Origin: Glaciozyma antarctica PI12
Lineage: Eukaryota > Basidiomycota > Microbotryomycetes > Kriegeriales > Camptobasidiaceae
Reading direction: 5' to 3'
Length of the DNA: 64,000 nt
Assembly (NCBI GenBank): GCA_002917775.1
Contig: KZ627158.1
Coordinates: forward strand, 530,578 to 594,577
The position numbers and the translations under genes were made by a program. Shown here piece after piece: positions 33,503 through 46,427 of the stretch (its first letter is position 1; each line of letters begins with the position of its first letter). The notes beneath the pieces were generated by a model. That model did no database searches. It worked only from the letters and a program-made list of their open reading frames with translations, and was not told the DNA's origin.

Positions 33503-35653
33503 CTATGGCTTTGTGCGCCTTCGGTCGATATCTGCGAGGTGCGAAGCGAAGACTTCGTAGTCTGCCCGACGTTTTCGGAGGAGCTCCTCGCCTCCTGCGA
33601 CAGCTGTTCGCGCCTTGTACAGCGACCGATCTACCACGCGTTGCGCCGCAGCCTGGCGTATTCGAGTCAGCGCCACTATCAGCGAGGGCGGAACAAGAAA
33701 GAACGCACCCCCAGATCATCCTCCAGTCCTCCCGTGACGCGCTTCTCGATGTCGACGAGGAACTTCTTCTGCGCTTTACCCCACTTGCGCTGGAGGATCC
33801 ACGCCGCCAGCACCGACCCAAACAGTCCCACTCCCGCACTCGTCGCCACCTCGAGTAACTCCATCACGTCCGCCGCCACCGCTGCGCCGAGCGATCCGCT
33901 CGTCAAGAACGCCGCTGAGACGACAGCTTTCTGCGCGCGCAATTGGAGAACCTCGGCGGGTCCGCCTGGCGCGGTGATCTGGTGCCGGCGGTGGGAGATG
34001 GGGGCGGAGAGGTCGGTCGAGGAGATCTTGGCGGATTCGAGGGCTGCTTGATCGATGCGGTTGAAGAGGAGAGGGGAGTGGAGGGAGGAGAGAGGGGGGG
34101 AGAGGGAGGAGAAGGAGGGGGAGGAGAGGAGGAAGTCGGTCCGGGTTGACAGGCGAGAAGCGAGGCCGATCAGCCGGCCTGTGTCGAAGATGAGCTTCGA
34201 AGAGAAGGGTCGGAGGTAGTTGTCGACCGTGTGCGCCACGTCGCTCGTGATGTCGTCGACGCGCAAGGGGAGCTTCCACCACGCCAGCCGACCTGCGAAC
34301 AGCTCCACCAGCTCCTCCTTCGACTCCTTCAACTCCGCCGCGGGCACCTTCAGGGAGCCTCCGACGACGCCGATGTCGGCGAGGAACTTCTTCTCCGCCT
34401 CCTTCGCGACGAACGCCAGTGCCGCGATGTCGGACGCAGCTTGTTGAAGCGCGTCGTCAATTTTGGCAGCTTCGAAAGCGGCGGCGCTGATGGCGCGGTC
34501 GAGGAGGAAGGACGCCGTTTGTAGTTGGAGCGCGGAGGGTACGTTGGATTCGAGGGAGGGGCTGCGGAGGGAGGCGACGGTGTTGGCGAGGAGGGATTTA
34601 AGCTCGGGAACGCCAGACTGGACGTAGTTGGTCTGAAACTTGTCAAAGTCGGGAGGAAGGGAGGGATCGTCGGGAGAGAGGGCGGACAGGGCGTCCATGG
34701 CTTGCGTAGTCGAGACGGCGAAGATGACGGGCTGGCCTTCGACGGCGCGGATCGCTTCGACTTGAAGCTCGAGACTGCGCGCGGCAGCAGCGCGCGAGCC
34801 TTCCGTGTTGACGACGAGGATGAAGTTGGGCTTGCCGCTGAGTTCAAGGAAGAGGGAGTGGACGTTGGCGCGAGAGAGGGCGCTTTGCTCGGAGACGAGG
34901 AGGACGAGGGTGTCGGAGGTGTAGAGGGCGTCGAGAGAGGATTGGAGAGGAGAGACGTCTGGAAGAGAGAAAGTCAGCGGGGATAAATGGTACGAGGCAC
35001 TACGTACCTCCATGAACGATCTCGATGATGTCCGCCTTGTTCTCCAACAGCCAGGGCGAAGGGATGTTGACTTCGTGCGGAGACAGGCGAGCTTTCTCGG
35101 CGTAGCTGCAACACAACAAGTCAGCACTCCACTTCCGGCTTCAACACAGATCTCTTGCCAGCTCACGTCAATGCATTAGCTTCGTGCGGTTCTCCCAGTC
35201 GCCTCGACGCGAGAACCAAACTGACGTCGCCGTCGCTCGCCAGAGGGTCGTCGAATGCTGCTGTCACGAGCGCCGAAGCTCCACTCTCCTTGTCTCCCAC
35301 CACTGCAGAAGCAATACATTAGCTCTCCTGTCCTCGCAAGCTCCCATCTAGCGCGCGCACCTGCTATCCGAGCTCTCCGTTCCCGCTGCAAGTCGGCCAC
35401 CGCCTTGTCCAACCGCGACGACCACGTCGTCTCCTGCAGCAGAGGATATCTCGCAAGCAGCTCCTTTACCTCCCCCAACAGTCCTGCTGTCGGCCCAGGA
35501 GCTTGGTGGGCTGGTGAAGCTGATGCAGGCGAAGCTGTTGTCGAAGCCGGGCGTGCTCGGAGAGGTTGGCGGAGGAGGGAGGGAGACGCGCAGCCTGGAA
35601 CGAACGCAGAGAAGGCACGGCCTTGCTGCTCCCGATGGCTGTAGTCGGACCAT
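33503..35653 (-). CDS. Mmc1-like mitochondrial protein with dynamin-like fold (tentative)
   Basis: The stop TAG is 33503-33505. The last intron (gtgcgttc...tacgccag) joins GLEDDLG to AAAQRVVDRSLYKARTAVAG. The protein has a divergent nucleotide-switch-like N-terminal half: GDKESGASALVTAAFDDPLA, DTLVLLVSEQSALSR, KPNFILVVNTEG, GQPVIFAVSTTQAMDALSAL. A long helical middle follows. Two hydrophobic stretches (AAFLTSGSLGAAVAADVMEL; GVGLFGSVLAAWILQRKWG) precede a basic coiled tail. VVNTEG resembles the NTEG/NKxD step of GTPases. I recall fungal Mmc1 proteins having this dynamin-like layout and a mitochondrial location. The N-terminus is not settled: ATG 35653 is one candidate, but the frame reaching LLGEVKELLARYPLLQ opens differently. 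Confidence 0.5.
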
Positions 35654-35758
35654 CTGCGGGTTGGAGTCGCGAGAGCTGTTGGTTCGAGGTCAAGAGACGC
35701 GAACGCTCTGGTGCTTCCTTTGCTTCCTCCCTATTCCCTCCCAACTCGACTAACTCAG

Positions 35759-38623
35759 ATGGAAGAACTCGCTGCATTCTTCCGCGCTTGCGGAATCAGC
35801 GCAACCAAGTCCCTTGAAGCAGCAAAGGGCAAGTCGTCCGCCGCCGCACACGCCTTCCTCTCCGCCAACGAGGTCGACAAGAAGGCTCTCAGCGACAAGC
35901 AGGGCCCTTTTGCTTTCACCATCGCCATAGCCAAGGATCTAGGCGAGGCGGAGAAGAAGTATGCACTGGACGCGGTGGTGGATGGCCGGCTGAAGGCGAC
36001 GGACCAGGTTGCAGGTGAGTCAGGGCGTTGGTGGCGAGAGGGCCCAGAGAGCTGATATGCCTGGTCCGACAGCTGCTTTGAAGTACCTAGCAGCTCACCC
36101 ACTTCCTGTCAACCCCGAAGCGTTCAATCGTGCCTGCGGAGTCGGTGAGGAGCCAGATCTGCTCGTGCTCTCTTCTCGCGTTTGCTGATAGCTCTCGCAG
36201 GCTTCTCCGCCACCTCTGAGGAGGTTACCGCAAGCGTCCGAGCCTACGTACTCGCGAACAAGGATGAGCTCGCCAAGACCTCGTGGAAGGGAGCCAGCAA
36301 GGCATTCGCGCAGATGAGGACGACGGACGAGTTGCGGTGGGCGAATGCGGTGGAGTGCAAGGCGGCGATGGACGCGACGTACCTCGAGGTCTTTGGTCCC
36401 AAGGAAGTGGCGGTCAAGGCGGTTAAGGTGAGCAGAATCGTTGACGCCTTGGACGAAGCGAGCTGATGAGCTGGTGCGTGCAGGAGGCGAAGTCTGCGAA
36501 GGCTCACACTGCTTCGACCTCTGCTGCTGTCGCTCCCGATGCCCCCGACGAGCTCTTCAAGACCGGATGGCTCTCAAGGCTTCACAAGCCGGGAGAGAAC
36601 CCGCAGCCGATTCGTGCGCGAATGGAGGAGCATCTCAAGGTGACGGGCGGCAAGGTGTTCACTCGATTCCCTCCGGAGCCCAACGGATTCCTCCATGTGC
36701 GTCCCACCTCTCCAAAAGTAGTTTCGTCAGCAGCTGACTTCGACCCCGTCAGATCGGCCATTCGAAAGCCATCGCCGTCAACTTCGGCTACGCCAAGTAT
36801 CATCGAGGCCACTGCTACCTTCGCTTCGACGACACGAACCCCGAGGCCGAGGAGCAGATCTACTTCGACAAGATTCTCGAGGCCGTCCGTTGGCTCGGCT
36901 TTGAGCCGTACAAGATCACCTACTCGAGCGACAACTTCCAGAAGCTCTTCGACCTCGCCGTCGACCTCATCAAGCGCGGGCTGGCCTACACTTCGAACGA
37001 CACGGGTTCGTAGCTTTCGCTTTCGCGACTAGCAATGGGCTAACAACTTCACTGCAGCCGCCGAGATCCACGCCCAGCGAGGCGGGAAGGAGCATGGTCC
37101 TCGTACGGAATCGAAGGACCGCGCGAAGCCGATTGAGCAGTCGCTGAAGGAGTTCGAGGACATGCGCACGGGCAAGTACGAGCCTGGGGAGATGACTCTT
37201 CGGATGAAGCAGGATATGACCGACCACAACCCCGTCATGTGGGACATTATCGCCTACCGCGTCCTCAAGAAGCCTCATCACCGAACCGGCACCGACTGGT
37301 GCATCTACCCCACCTACGATTTCACTCACTGCTTGTGCGATTCTTTCGAGAACATCTCGTGCGTGCCGTTCCTCTCCTCAGGGTGTAGAGCGCGAAATCT
37401 GACTTCCGCTCGTTCGGCAGGCACTCGCTCTGCACGACTGAGTTCATCGGCGCGCGAACGCTCGAAACGAGTGGCTTTGCGACGCGCTCGAGGTCTACCG
37501 GCCGCAGCAGTCCGAGTTTGGCAGGCTCAGCCTGGAGGGAACGGTCACTTCGAAGCGGAAGCTGCTGAAGCTGGTGACTGGGGGCTACGTTTCGGGCTGG
37601 GACGATCCTCGGTAAGCAGCCGCTCTTCCTCCTCTCACGAGTAGTTCTAACCGATTCTTTGCTCGCAGACTCTACACGCTCGTCGCTCTCAAGCGTCGCG
37701 GCGTTCCTCCCGGCGCCATCACCTCGTTCGTCTCCCACCTCGGTGTCTCGACCGCCCCCGGCCTTGTCGAACTCGCCCGCTTCGAGCAAGAAGTCCGCCA
37801 GTACCTCGAGACGACAACTCCCCGCCTTATGATGGTCCTCCACCCCGTTCGCGTCACGATCGAGAACCTCCCCTCCGACTTCCTCCTCTCCATCGAGAAG
37901 CCCGTCCACCCCAAGAACCCCGCGATGGGCACCAACGTCATCCCCTTCACCTCGACCGTCTACATCGACGCCGCCGACTTCCGCACCACCCACTCGAACG
38001 ACTTCTTCCGCCTCTCCCCCGGCGCGAGCGTCGGCCTCCTCAACGTCCCCAATCCCATCACCTACGTCTCGCACGAGGAGAACGCCGCGGGAGAAGTTAC
38101 GTCGATCGTCTGCCGTTACGAGGACGGCGAGACGATGCCCAAGCCCAAGGCGTGGATCCAGTGGATCGCCGAGCACGCCCCGTCCAAGAGTCCCGTTCGA
38201 GTCGAGGAGACGCGCATCTTCAAGCGCCTCTTCAAGTCGGACAACCCCGCTGCACTCGGCGACGCCTACCTCGACGATATCGATCCCGACAGCCTGACGA
38301 AGGTCTCGGGCGCGATGCTCGAGACGGGCATTTGGTCCGTCATCGAGACGTCGCTCGCGGCGGCCAAGGCGACGGTCGAGCAGCGGAAGAAGGAGGCGCT
38401 CGAGACTGGAGTCGAGGCGCCGCCGTCGGTCGATGGACTCGAGACGATTCGCTTCCAGGGCCTTCGCGTCGCGTACTTCGCGTTCGACCTGGATTCGAAG
38501 CTGGTCTCGCTCGACGAGGGACGCAGGGCGGGCGAGGGAGGACAGGATCGGCTGGTGCTCAACCTCGTTGCGCCGCTGAAGCAGGATACGTCGAAGAAGG
38601 CGGTGGAGGCGAAGAAGGCTTAG
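35759..38623 (+). CDS. GLN4: cytosolic glutaminyl-tRNA synthetase
   Basis: It starts at ATG 35759 ([20 protein letters not shown]) and ends at TAG 38621-38623. The N-terminal part is the eukaryotic GlnRS_N helical domain. The catalytic core begins [20 protein letters not shown], with the HIGH motif formed across an intron. [35 protein letters not shown] and [11 protein letters not shown] (the KMSKS equivalent) follow. The anticodon-binding beta-barrels make up the last third ([11 protein letters not shown]...[11 protein letters not shown]-type). It charges tRNA-Gln in the cytosol. Near 37448-37458 the frame is off by one base between EFIGAR and [15 protein letters not shown], most simply one missing base in a gcgcgc run. 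The start is about 100 bases from the divergent Mmc1-like gene. Confidence 0.93.
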
Positions 38624-38716
38624 ATGTGGAACTGAAACGAATCTTGCACCCAAGCCATCCGAGCCTATAGCTCCTCCTTAAAACAACAAAACCCCTTCTT
38701 CCCTAAACTGCTCCGC

Positions 38717-41700
38717 CTAGCGCTCCATCTGCTGATCGATCCGATTTGTATCCGTGAACGCAAGCCGCTGGAGTACGACGGACTCGAAGACAGCCTCGAC
38801 GGAGTAAATCTTGACGCGCGTTTTGGCGGCGAGCTGCTCCCATTCCTTGCGATCTTCGGGGCACGAGACGACGAAGGCCTTGTCGCTCCTGGCGATGTGG
38901 TCGTGCACGCTGGAAAGCTTGACCGTCGAGACCTTGACGCGAAAGAGGTCAGCGAACGAGCAAGCGACGAAAGGGGCTTGACGTACAATGCCGCCCCCGC
39001 ACTGGACGACGCGCAGGCAGGTCCCGGGATCAGGCTTGAGGCCTTTCGTGAGGTAGATCGTGTAGCCTTCGAAGAGCTTTCTCTGCCGGGCGCGTTCGAC
39101 GATGTTGACGAGCGTGTCGCCGAGCGCCTTCTCCTTCTCGACATCGCGAATGAGGTGCTTCTCCTCGTCTATACAGAAGTGGCAGTCAGCCTTGCTCGTT
39201 CACACTCCGAGGGAAAGACGCACCGACGAGCTGCTTGGTCTTCACGCACGCCTTGACCCAGCTCTCGCCCACGATCTTGGGAGCGAATGCGAGACCTGCA
39301 AACCCACTCGTCAGCCCGAGGAACATGCGAGAGAAGTACGAAGGCAGACATACACGAGAGGAACTTCTCCGTGCGGAGAATCTTGGGAACGACGAGATGA
39401 GTCGCTTCGCTCACTTTGTCGGTCCACTTGCATCCGAGCTTGGCGAGATCCTGTGCGAATGCAGCGTAATCAGCGACTAGTTCAGAGGATTTAAAGGCGG
39501 AGCGAACCTTGAACATCGGAGTGTTCTTGTCGTGGCCGAAACCAGTCGACATGATGCGAGGAGGCTTCTCGGCGACGCCTTCGACGCGGCTCTTCCTAAA
39601 ACGAACGCAGTGGATCAGTAACCTCGTCGTCGACCTCTCCAGCGAGAGCGAACGCACTTGGGATTAGGCGGGTTGTCGAAACTCGAAACAACACCATCCT
39701 GCGTATCGCCCGGCGCCGACCTCCCCGCAACCGTCTTCTTCGCCACCGCCTTCGTCCTTCCCTTCCGCACCGGAAACGCAGGCTCCTCCTCCCCGTCCTC
39801 CTCTTCCTCCTCCTCTTCCTCCTCCTCCCCCGGCCTCATCTGCGACGACCCCCTCTTCCTCTTCTTCGCCGAACTCTGCTCGAGCGCAAACAAGTTCGCA
39901 TCCGCCATATTCTTATGCAACGCCGCCGTCGCATTCGACGCCGCCGCTCGCGGTGCGCGTCGCGGAAGGATATTGTCGGGATCGACGTCGCGGGCTCGAG
40001 AAGCCGAGGAAGGAGGTTCGGGCTTGCGCGAGGAGGCGGGGCGGGCAGAGGAAGGGAGGGGAGGCTTGTGCGAGGACGAGGGGCCGGCGGAGGCTTCGTA
40101 GCGGCGGGGAGGAGTGGGGTGGGGTTTGGCGGGAGTGGCGAGATGGTTCGAGGGAGAGGAGGGGCCGGCGACGGGGAGGATCTCGATGTCGTCGTCGTCG
40201 TTGTCGTCTTCGTCCATTGCTAGAACCGGAGCCTTCGGCTTCGCAGCTTTGTCGACCGACTTGCCCTTGCCCTTGAACTCCTTGACGATGACCGACGCTT
40301 CGCTGCTATCGTCGTCCTTCTCCTCCAGCTCAGGCTTGACCTCGTCGACCTCCATCTCCTTCCCCTTGCCCTTCAGCGCCGTCGCCTCGTCCTCACCCGC
40401 CTCCTCTCCCCCTTCCTCCTCGTCCTCGTCCTCCTCCTCATCCATCGGTTCCCCTCCCCTCCTCGCTCCTCCGTCACGCTCCCTCTCGCTTTCCTCGCTC
40501 CCCTCCTCCACCGCCTCCACCTCCTCCACCCTCTCCGGCATCGGTTCCAGCGCCTGAGCCATCGCCTTCCTCGCCGCCTCCGAACTCGCCCATTTCGTGA
40601 TCGCCTCACGCGGGAACGGCGACGTCCCGAGAAGGGGCGAATAGTTCGTCTTGGCGGAGACGTTGGAGGAGTATCGAGGTGAGAGCATCGGGTCGACGAA
40701 AGCCCATGAGAGGATGCAGGCTTCGAGCCAGAGGTGCGTCACGCAGGGGATGTTCCATGATTTCGATTGCCGAGCTTTGGCGCCGTAGTCGCTGAGCAAG
40801 ATCCAAGAGGGTTAGCGATGTCGACGAGGGAAGAGGGGAGAACGTACGAAGCGGAGACGACGTAGGAGGTGTTCTTGGTCATAGAGCCGTCGAACTTGCT
40901 GCCGCACGTCTCAATGAGCGTCCGAACGTAGTCGCGAGTGAGGCCGGCGTAGTTGGAGATAGTCATGAGACAGTTCTCGAATCCTGGGATCGGCCCGACA
41001 GGGAGAGGGTAATGGAGGATGTGGTCGAGGGGAGAGTCGAGCTTGGACGAAGCGAAGACGTGGAACATCCAAGCGAGGTTGCCAATCATCTTCTCCGCTT
41101 CGTATGCCTACATTCCGCACCATCGTCAGTCCCACCCAACGAAGAAGAAAGCGAGCGACTCACCGTCCAGAACTCCCATCCCTCCCTCGCTCTTGTGACG
41201 ACCGTATCAGCCTCCTTGAGCGCCTTCTCAGCCCTCCTCCTCCTCTCCCACTGATCCCCCTCCAACTTCTGCATCACCTCCGCCCCATCGACTCCCCAAC
41301 TCCAACACGTCCCTCCAGCCTCCTGCACTCGCTCCTTCAAACTCTTCTCCAGATTCGGCCTCAGACCCAGGTCGCTCGCGAGGTACACCTTCCGACCTTT
41401 AAAGATCGGCTGATCCGCTTTCGCAAGCGGTACCTCCTGCGGCCACCCCTTCTTCGCACCCTGCGGCATCGAGCTCGAATGCGTCCCGACCGATTCAGCC
41501 GCGAATAATCCCGATCCAATGCCCGCGCCTCGGAGGTCCTGAACGACGTTCTCGCGCTCGCACTGGACGACGGCGGTGCGTTGGTACGTGTCGAGCGAGG
41601 TGCGGAGGGGTTGAAAGAGGAGGGTGTAGGTCATCGTGCGGGGTTTGGGGAGGCGACCGTTAGGATTGAGCTTGTACCATTCGCTGAGGCGCTCTTCGAA

Positions 41701-42752
41701 GGATTTCGAGGAGCCTGTGTTGGCCATTAGGTCGAGGAGGACGGGGTTGGGGAAGGAGTAGATATCGGTGCCGACGAGCTGGCCGAGGCGGAGGCATTCT
41801 TCGAACCTGGTTGTGCAATATTAGCGAGGATGCTTCGCAGAGGGAGAGCGGGATGCACCAGTGCGGAAGGACGATAGTCATGCCTAGGTCAGGGCCGTAC
41901 TTGAGTGCGGCGTCGTACTTTTTCTGAACGCAAGCAGGTCAGTGTTTTACGTCGCAGCTGTTCATTCGTAGGGATGACCTACGCCATGCTCGGCGACCAC
42001 GAACAGGTGGGTGACCTCGCGCGTGAGCTCCCTGCGGAATGCGCCTCCAAGGCTCGTCACGCCCGCCTGAATCGCCGTCGTGTCGAGGTTGGGAAGCTGG
42101 AGCAGCTCAGTCAGTTCTCATTCTACTTTCCAAGCGTTGGCGTAGCTTACCTCGGACACGCAGAAGACAAAGCCCGAGAAGTAGAGCGACTTGTCGGGCG
42201 AGTGGAAGCGAGTCCTGTAGCGGAGTCAGCTCCAGCTCTTCCAGCCACTGCGACACGACTCACGGCTCCAGCTTCTGTAGATCCGCCGACCTCGTAACCC
42301 ACGTCGGCTTGATACGGGCCCCATCAGCTCCCTCTCAAGGCGCGCGCACGGGACCACCACTCACCGAAACGATCTTGACCCTGTCCGAGTCGTCGCTAAC
42401 CGCCGTGGGCTCAGGCTGGATAATAAGGCGTTCAGGGAAGTCGAACGTGTCCGTGATAAAGTGGGTGAGGTCCTTCTCGTCGAACCGACGGCGTGGCGAA
42501 CTCGAGAGGGGAGGGACCTTGCAAGGGGCGCCGCCGTGAGAGACGATGTACGAGCGTAGCTGCGGTCGTTGATAGGTTAGACCGTGGTAAGGAGGAGTAG
42601 GCACGGCACTGGCGCACCTTGTCCCTGATCTTTGGCGCGATGGTATCGTGGATGAAGAAGCGAACGCCGGCGAAGAGCTTTGGGTCGTCCTGGATTCCTC
42701 CCTTTTGTGAGCGAGCCCTGGGAGACTTGGCGCCAACTTCGGAGAGGACCAT
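38717..42752 (-). CDS. multi-BRCT genome-stability protein, Rtt107/Brc1-like
   Basis: It runs from ATG 42752 (MVLSEVGAKSPRARSQKGGI) to TAG 38717-38719 through many introns. Repeated BRCT units can be read: LFAGVRFFIHDTI...LRSYIVSHGGAPC; SLYFSGFVFCVSE...LGGAFRRELTREVTHLFV; FKGRKVYLASDLG; and FENCLMTISNYAGLTRDYVR then SKFDGSMTKNTSYVVS. A very acidic linker with long Glu runs follows, then C-terminal BRCTs (LGCKWTDKVSEATHLVV; VVPKILRTEKFLS). Arrangement of N-terminal BRCTs, a disordered middle and a C-terminal BRCT pair is that of Rtt107/Brc1/PTIP, which bind gamma-H2A and organise repair of stalled forks. The final pair would be the phosphopeptide reader. The family subtype is inferred from layout. 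Confidence 0.8.
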
Positions 42753-43239
42753 TCTGAGTGAGTTGAGCGTGCCAGGTGGGTTGAGAGGGGAGAAGCCAGC
42801 CCAGTCACGCTCGCGACTTGGGGCGCAGGCAAGGAAATGAATTGTTTTTCGTCGCGTCGAGTCGGATTTGACTCGTCGTTTCTTCTCCTTTTCGATGCTT
42901 CCAGAGCTTAAATCGTCGTGTGTTGATCCATTAAGACTAGCACGAACAACTCTGGAGACTCAGGCTAAGGCGTAGCGCGCCAAGTTCGACCCAAACCTGG
43001 AGGTAGGCTTAGCTTACGTCCAGTGAAGAATTAAATCATGGGAATAATCGCGTTCCTCCTTCTCCCTCGCCGTCGCTCTTCAACTCGAACAGTCGACCGC
43101 TCGAGAACAACTCGCCGTAAGGCTCCCTTACAGCTACAAGGACAGGCTCAAAGTCACGCTTACCGCGACTTCAGCAAACGCCCACTCTCTTCTCTCCTTT
43201 TTGATCAACAAACCAACATCCAACTCGTTCTTCTCCCCG
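42753..43239. promoter_or_regulatory. bidirectional promoter region, RTT107-like/NDC80
   Basis: About 490 bases separate two start codons facing apart. The part near 42890-43030 is richer in A/T than the rest of the window. No defined site is assigned. Both genes act in the chromosome cycle, so co-expression is plausible but unproven. Confidence 0.45.
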
Positions 43240-45690
43240 ATGGACCCCTCCCGCCGACGCACTCTCGCCTCCTCGAGCATCTCCCAAATCCCCACCTCCG
43301 TCTCCCGCCCAACCGCTGCCTCTCGTCAGTCGCTCGCCCCAACTTCGTCAACCAACAACCGCCAATCGCTCGCTCCTGCCCGCTCCCTCGGGGCTTCGCG
43401 CCAGTCCCTCGCCCCCACTGGATCGCAGGAGCTAGCTGGGAGTCAAGGGAGTCAGCTCTTCTCCCAGGGACATGGAGGACCTGTGAGGGAGGCACCCATG
43501 ACGGGAGGAAGGAACAACATGTACAGCAGCATGGGTTCAGCGAGCGTAGGGCGGTCAGGAGTTTTGAAGAGCTCTCATGTGGATGCTCCTTATGCACCTC
43601 CAAGGTGCGTTTGTGCTTTCCCCGCTCCGTTCCCCAGCTAACGCGTCTCTGCCGGGCAGTGAACGACGCACCTCGCACTATCGCCGCTCAACAACAACAG
43701 GAGGAGGAACGACTCCCATCTCTGCCCTCCAGCCCCACACCCTCCAACGACCACGCGCCGACCCTCGGGAATCCCGCCCTATCGAGAACCGTCGCCGGTA
43801 CGCCGCCGACATCGTCGCCTTCCTCACCTCCCACCGCTACAACGGACCCGCCGACACCAAGATCCTTATGACTCCCACCGGCGCTCAGTTCCAGACGATC
43901 TTCAAGTTCCTTATCGGCAACGTTGATCCCAACTACGAGTTCCGGGGGAAGAAGTTCGAGGACGAGGTCGGACCGGCGCTCAAGATGGCTCAGTACCCCT
44001 TCGCCGATAGCATCACCAAGAGCCATCTGCAGGCCGTCGGGAGTCAGCAGAGCTGGCCCAACATGCTGGCAATGCTTCATTGGCTTGTCGTCATGGTCGA
44101 GGTGCGTTCACGCGCTCACTTCGTTCCGGACCGAGGACGAGAAGCTGACCTCTTTTCCCGCACGCAGAACCGCGAAGAGGCGTTCCACAACTGCCAAGAG
44201 CTCCACATTCCCGCGCCCATGGACGAGGAATCTCCGCATGCGGACGTCATGTCGCATGCCTGGCTCGATTTCGTCGGCGAGTGCTACCCCAAGTTCCTCG
44301 CGGCGGACGACTTTGACGCCAACGCGACGCCTGAGATGGAGTTATTTTACCAGCGAGTTGGTGCGCGCGTTTGGGCTTAAGGCTGGTTGCGCACTTTGCT
44401 GACGCCTTTCGTGCGCAGATGGACCACGTCGGGATCTGAGGCGACGCGTCGAGGACTTGGAGCTGGAACGCGAGGCGCTCGAGAAGGAATGGGCCGAGCT
44501 ACAAGCTACTCCTGTGCGTTGTCCTCGTGCGTTGTTCGCGGAGTAGTACTGACCCGCTACTGTCACAGGATCCCCTCATCCAACTGCAAGACAAGTTGCA
44601 GCGCCTCGAGCGCGACAAGGTCAAGTTCCAAGCGTACCTCAAGACCCTCAGCGACCAAATCGCCACTCGCAAGTCGTCCATCCTCAAAGTCCTCGCCGAC
44701 AAGGAGCTCGCTCGTTCGTCTCGCCCCTCCCCTCTCTCCCAACCCAATTGACCCCTCTCCTCAGTCAAGGAAGGCCAAGCCGGTCTCCTAGAGCTCCACG
44801 ACACGACTCGCCTCGTCAAAGCTCAAGGCCTCACGCCCATCGAGATCCAACACATGACCTCGGAGCGAACCTCCCTCAACGCCTCCGTCTCAGCCGCCAT
44901 CAACAAGCAGCGCACTCTCCTCGAAAAGACCTTCTCCCTCGAGATCGACCTCCAGAAGCGTATCGCTCGCGCCCAGGGTCTCACGGCGGTCTACGATGCG
45001 AAAGGCCAGCAACTCGGGATCCTCCCTCAGCCGCCCGAGGGGTACGAGCACGTTAATTTCGTGCAGGAGGTACAGGGGGCGGCGGAGAACCCGGTGCCGG
45101 ATTGTACGACGCTTGTCAAGCCCGCGTTGGTCGAGTTGAGGGCTAAGGCCAAGGCGGAGTGTGGGAGGACGAATGGGGAGGATATCGTGCTCGAGGAGAA
45201 GATTACGAGGGCGAACGAGGCGATTTCGGAACTGAGGGAGTCGTACGAGATTGATGCGGCCGAGTTGGAGATGGTTGAGAGTGAGAATAGGGATCTCAAG
45301 GAGGTGAATTTTGTTTCTTCTTCTGCGCGGCATGCGAAGGCTGATGCGTTTATGCGTGCAGGCTGCCAATGCCGAGTTCGCAATCGTCAACACCGAGCTC
45401 GACCGTCTTCAGAACCAGGTCAACCACCTCAGCTCAACGATGGGTCAATCCCTCGCCGCCGCCGAATGGCGCTACGACCAACGTATCCTCGAGTCCGTCC
45501 CTCCCTCCTCTCCTCCCTTCTTTGCTCATCCCACCGCAGACGTACGAATGTGTTTGACGAGACGAACGAGATCCGAAAGGCGAATCGCGAGGCGCTCGAA
45601 CTGGCGTTGGATGAGATCATCACGTATCGAGGGCATGTCATGTCGCAGGTCGATGTTTTGCTCGCTCTGGCCGATGGGGATGAGGAGTAG
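43240..45690 (+). CDS. NDC80: kinetochore protein Ndc80
   Basis: It starts at ATG 43240 and ends at TAG 45688-45690. The N-terminal tail is Ser/Arg-rich with RRRTLASSSISQIP and repeated RQSLAP units, Aurora-B-type phosphorylation candidates. The calponin-homology domain follows (AADIVAFLTSHRYNGPADTK; PTGAQFQTIFKFLIGNVDPN; FRGKKFEDEVGPALKMAQYPF; SWPNMLAMLHWLV). Long coiled coils follow (DLRRRVEDLELEREALEKEW; LIQLQDKLQRLERDKVKF), and the C-terminus VFDETNEIRKANREALELAL ends near the tetramer junction. This is the microtubule-binding subunit of the Ndc80 complex. A donor gtccgt at the second-last intron is needed to keep the frame (ILERTNVFDE). All exon phases agree. Confidence 0.93.
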
Positions 45691-46427
45691 GGGAGGCACG
45701 ACTTGAGTGTACTTATTACCTGTCAACATTAGTTATTCGGTGGGAGTTGCGGTGGTGCGAGCGAGAGTGCTTCGCAGGCACCAGAAGAGCGGGTGCTTTG
45801 GGGTGATCTCGCTCGTGGGGTCGAGTTAGGGTACTCGCCCAGCCGCTGGCGGGGGTGAATCTCCGTCGCAGCTCGCCGCTGCAGTCTCACCCCGAGCGCG
45901 CAGAGAGAACAACGAAGCTCGCAGCAAGAGTGCGAGAAGATGCGCTCAACTCGACTCGCTCGACGTGAGGCCTGCGAGGCGTGTTGGATGGCTTGAACGC
46001 TGGCAGATTCGAGCAAAGATGTTGAACAAGGAACCACTCGGCATTTTTGTGGAGCGGAAGACCAGCTTGCAGGCAGCGAGATGGTTGCGAAGGCTCGGCA
46101 GCGAGGTAGCGAGATTTTTCGAACGACCTCAGACAGAGGCGGAGACGTGTCGTTCCTCTGAGAGGACAAAGATAGCGGGTTTACAAAGGGACTCGAAGCA
46201 CGAGCAGGTAGCGAGAATCGGTAACGGTTGAAGGAGGGAGGGAAGAGCGCGATAGGCGCGGAACGCCTGCTTGCGCCGAAACGCAGAGCACGAGATGCTT
46301 GCCCGTGCTCAGGTATGATAGTAATCCTAGAATCCAAGCACGAGAACAGAAAGTGTCGACGCAGCTCGGAAAGAGGACGGGCAGATGATTTCAGGCAACT
46401 TGGGGTATTATTCTAGCTACGACCGCT
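45691..46427. other. convergent intergenic region
   Basis: It lies between NDC80 and the secreted-protein gene, tail to tail. A 200-codon minus frame covers much of it but begins with a non-ATG codon and looks like nothing known. No RNA gene seen. Probably 3' UTRs plus spacer. Confidence 0.4.

Noticed and set aside
2181-37472. Programmed ribosomal frameshifting as the cause of the frame changes
   Set aside because: The sites share no slippery motif, differ in direction and occur in unrelated housekeeping genes; base errors at short runs explain them better.
37322-38653. 443-codon open frame on the minus strand
   Set aside because: It is antisense to GLN4. The GC-rich codon bias of the real gene leaves its complement open; composition is Arg/Glu/Asp-rich with no family resemblance.
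45729-46337. 202-codon minus-strand open frame in the NDC80 spacer
   Set aside because: Starts with a non-ATG codon, Ser/Arg-rich, no splice signals and no recognised motifs.
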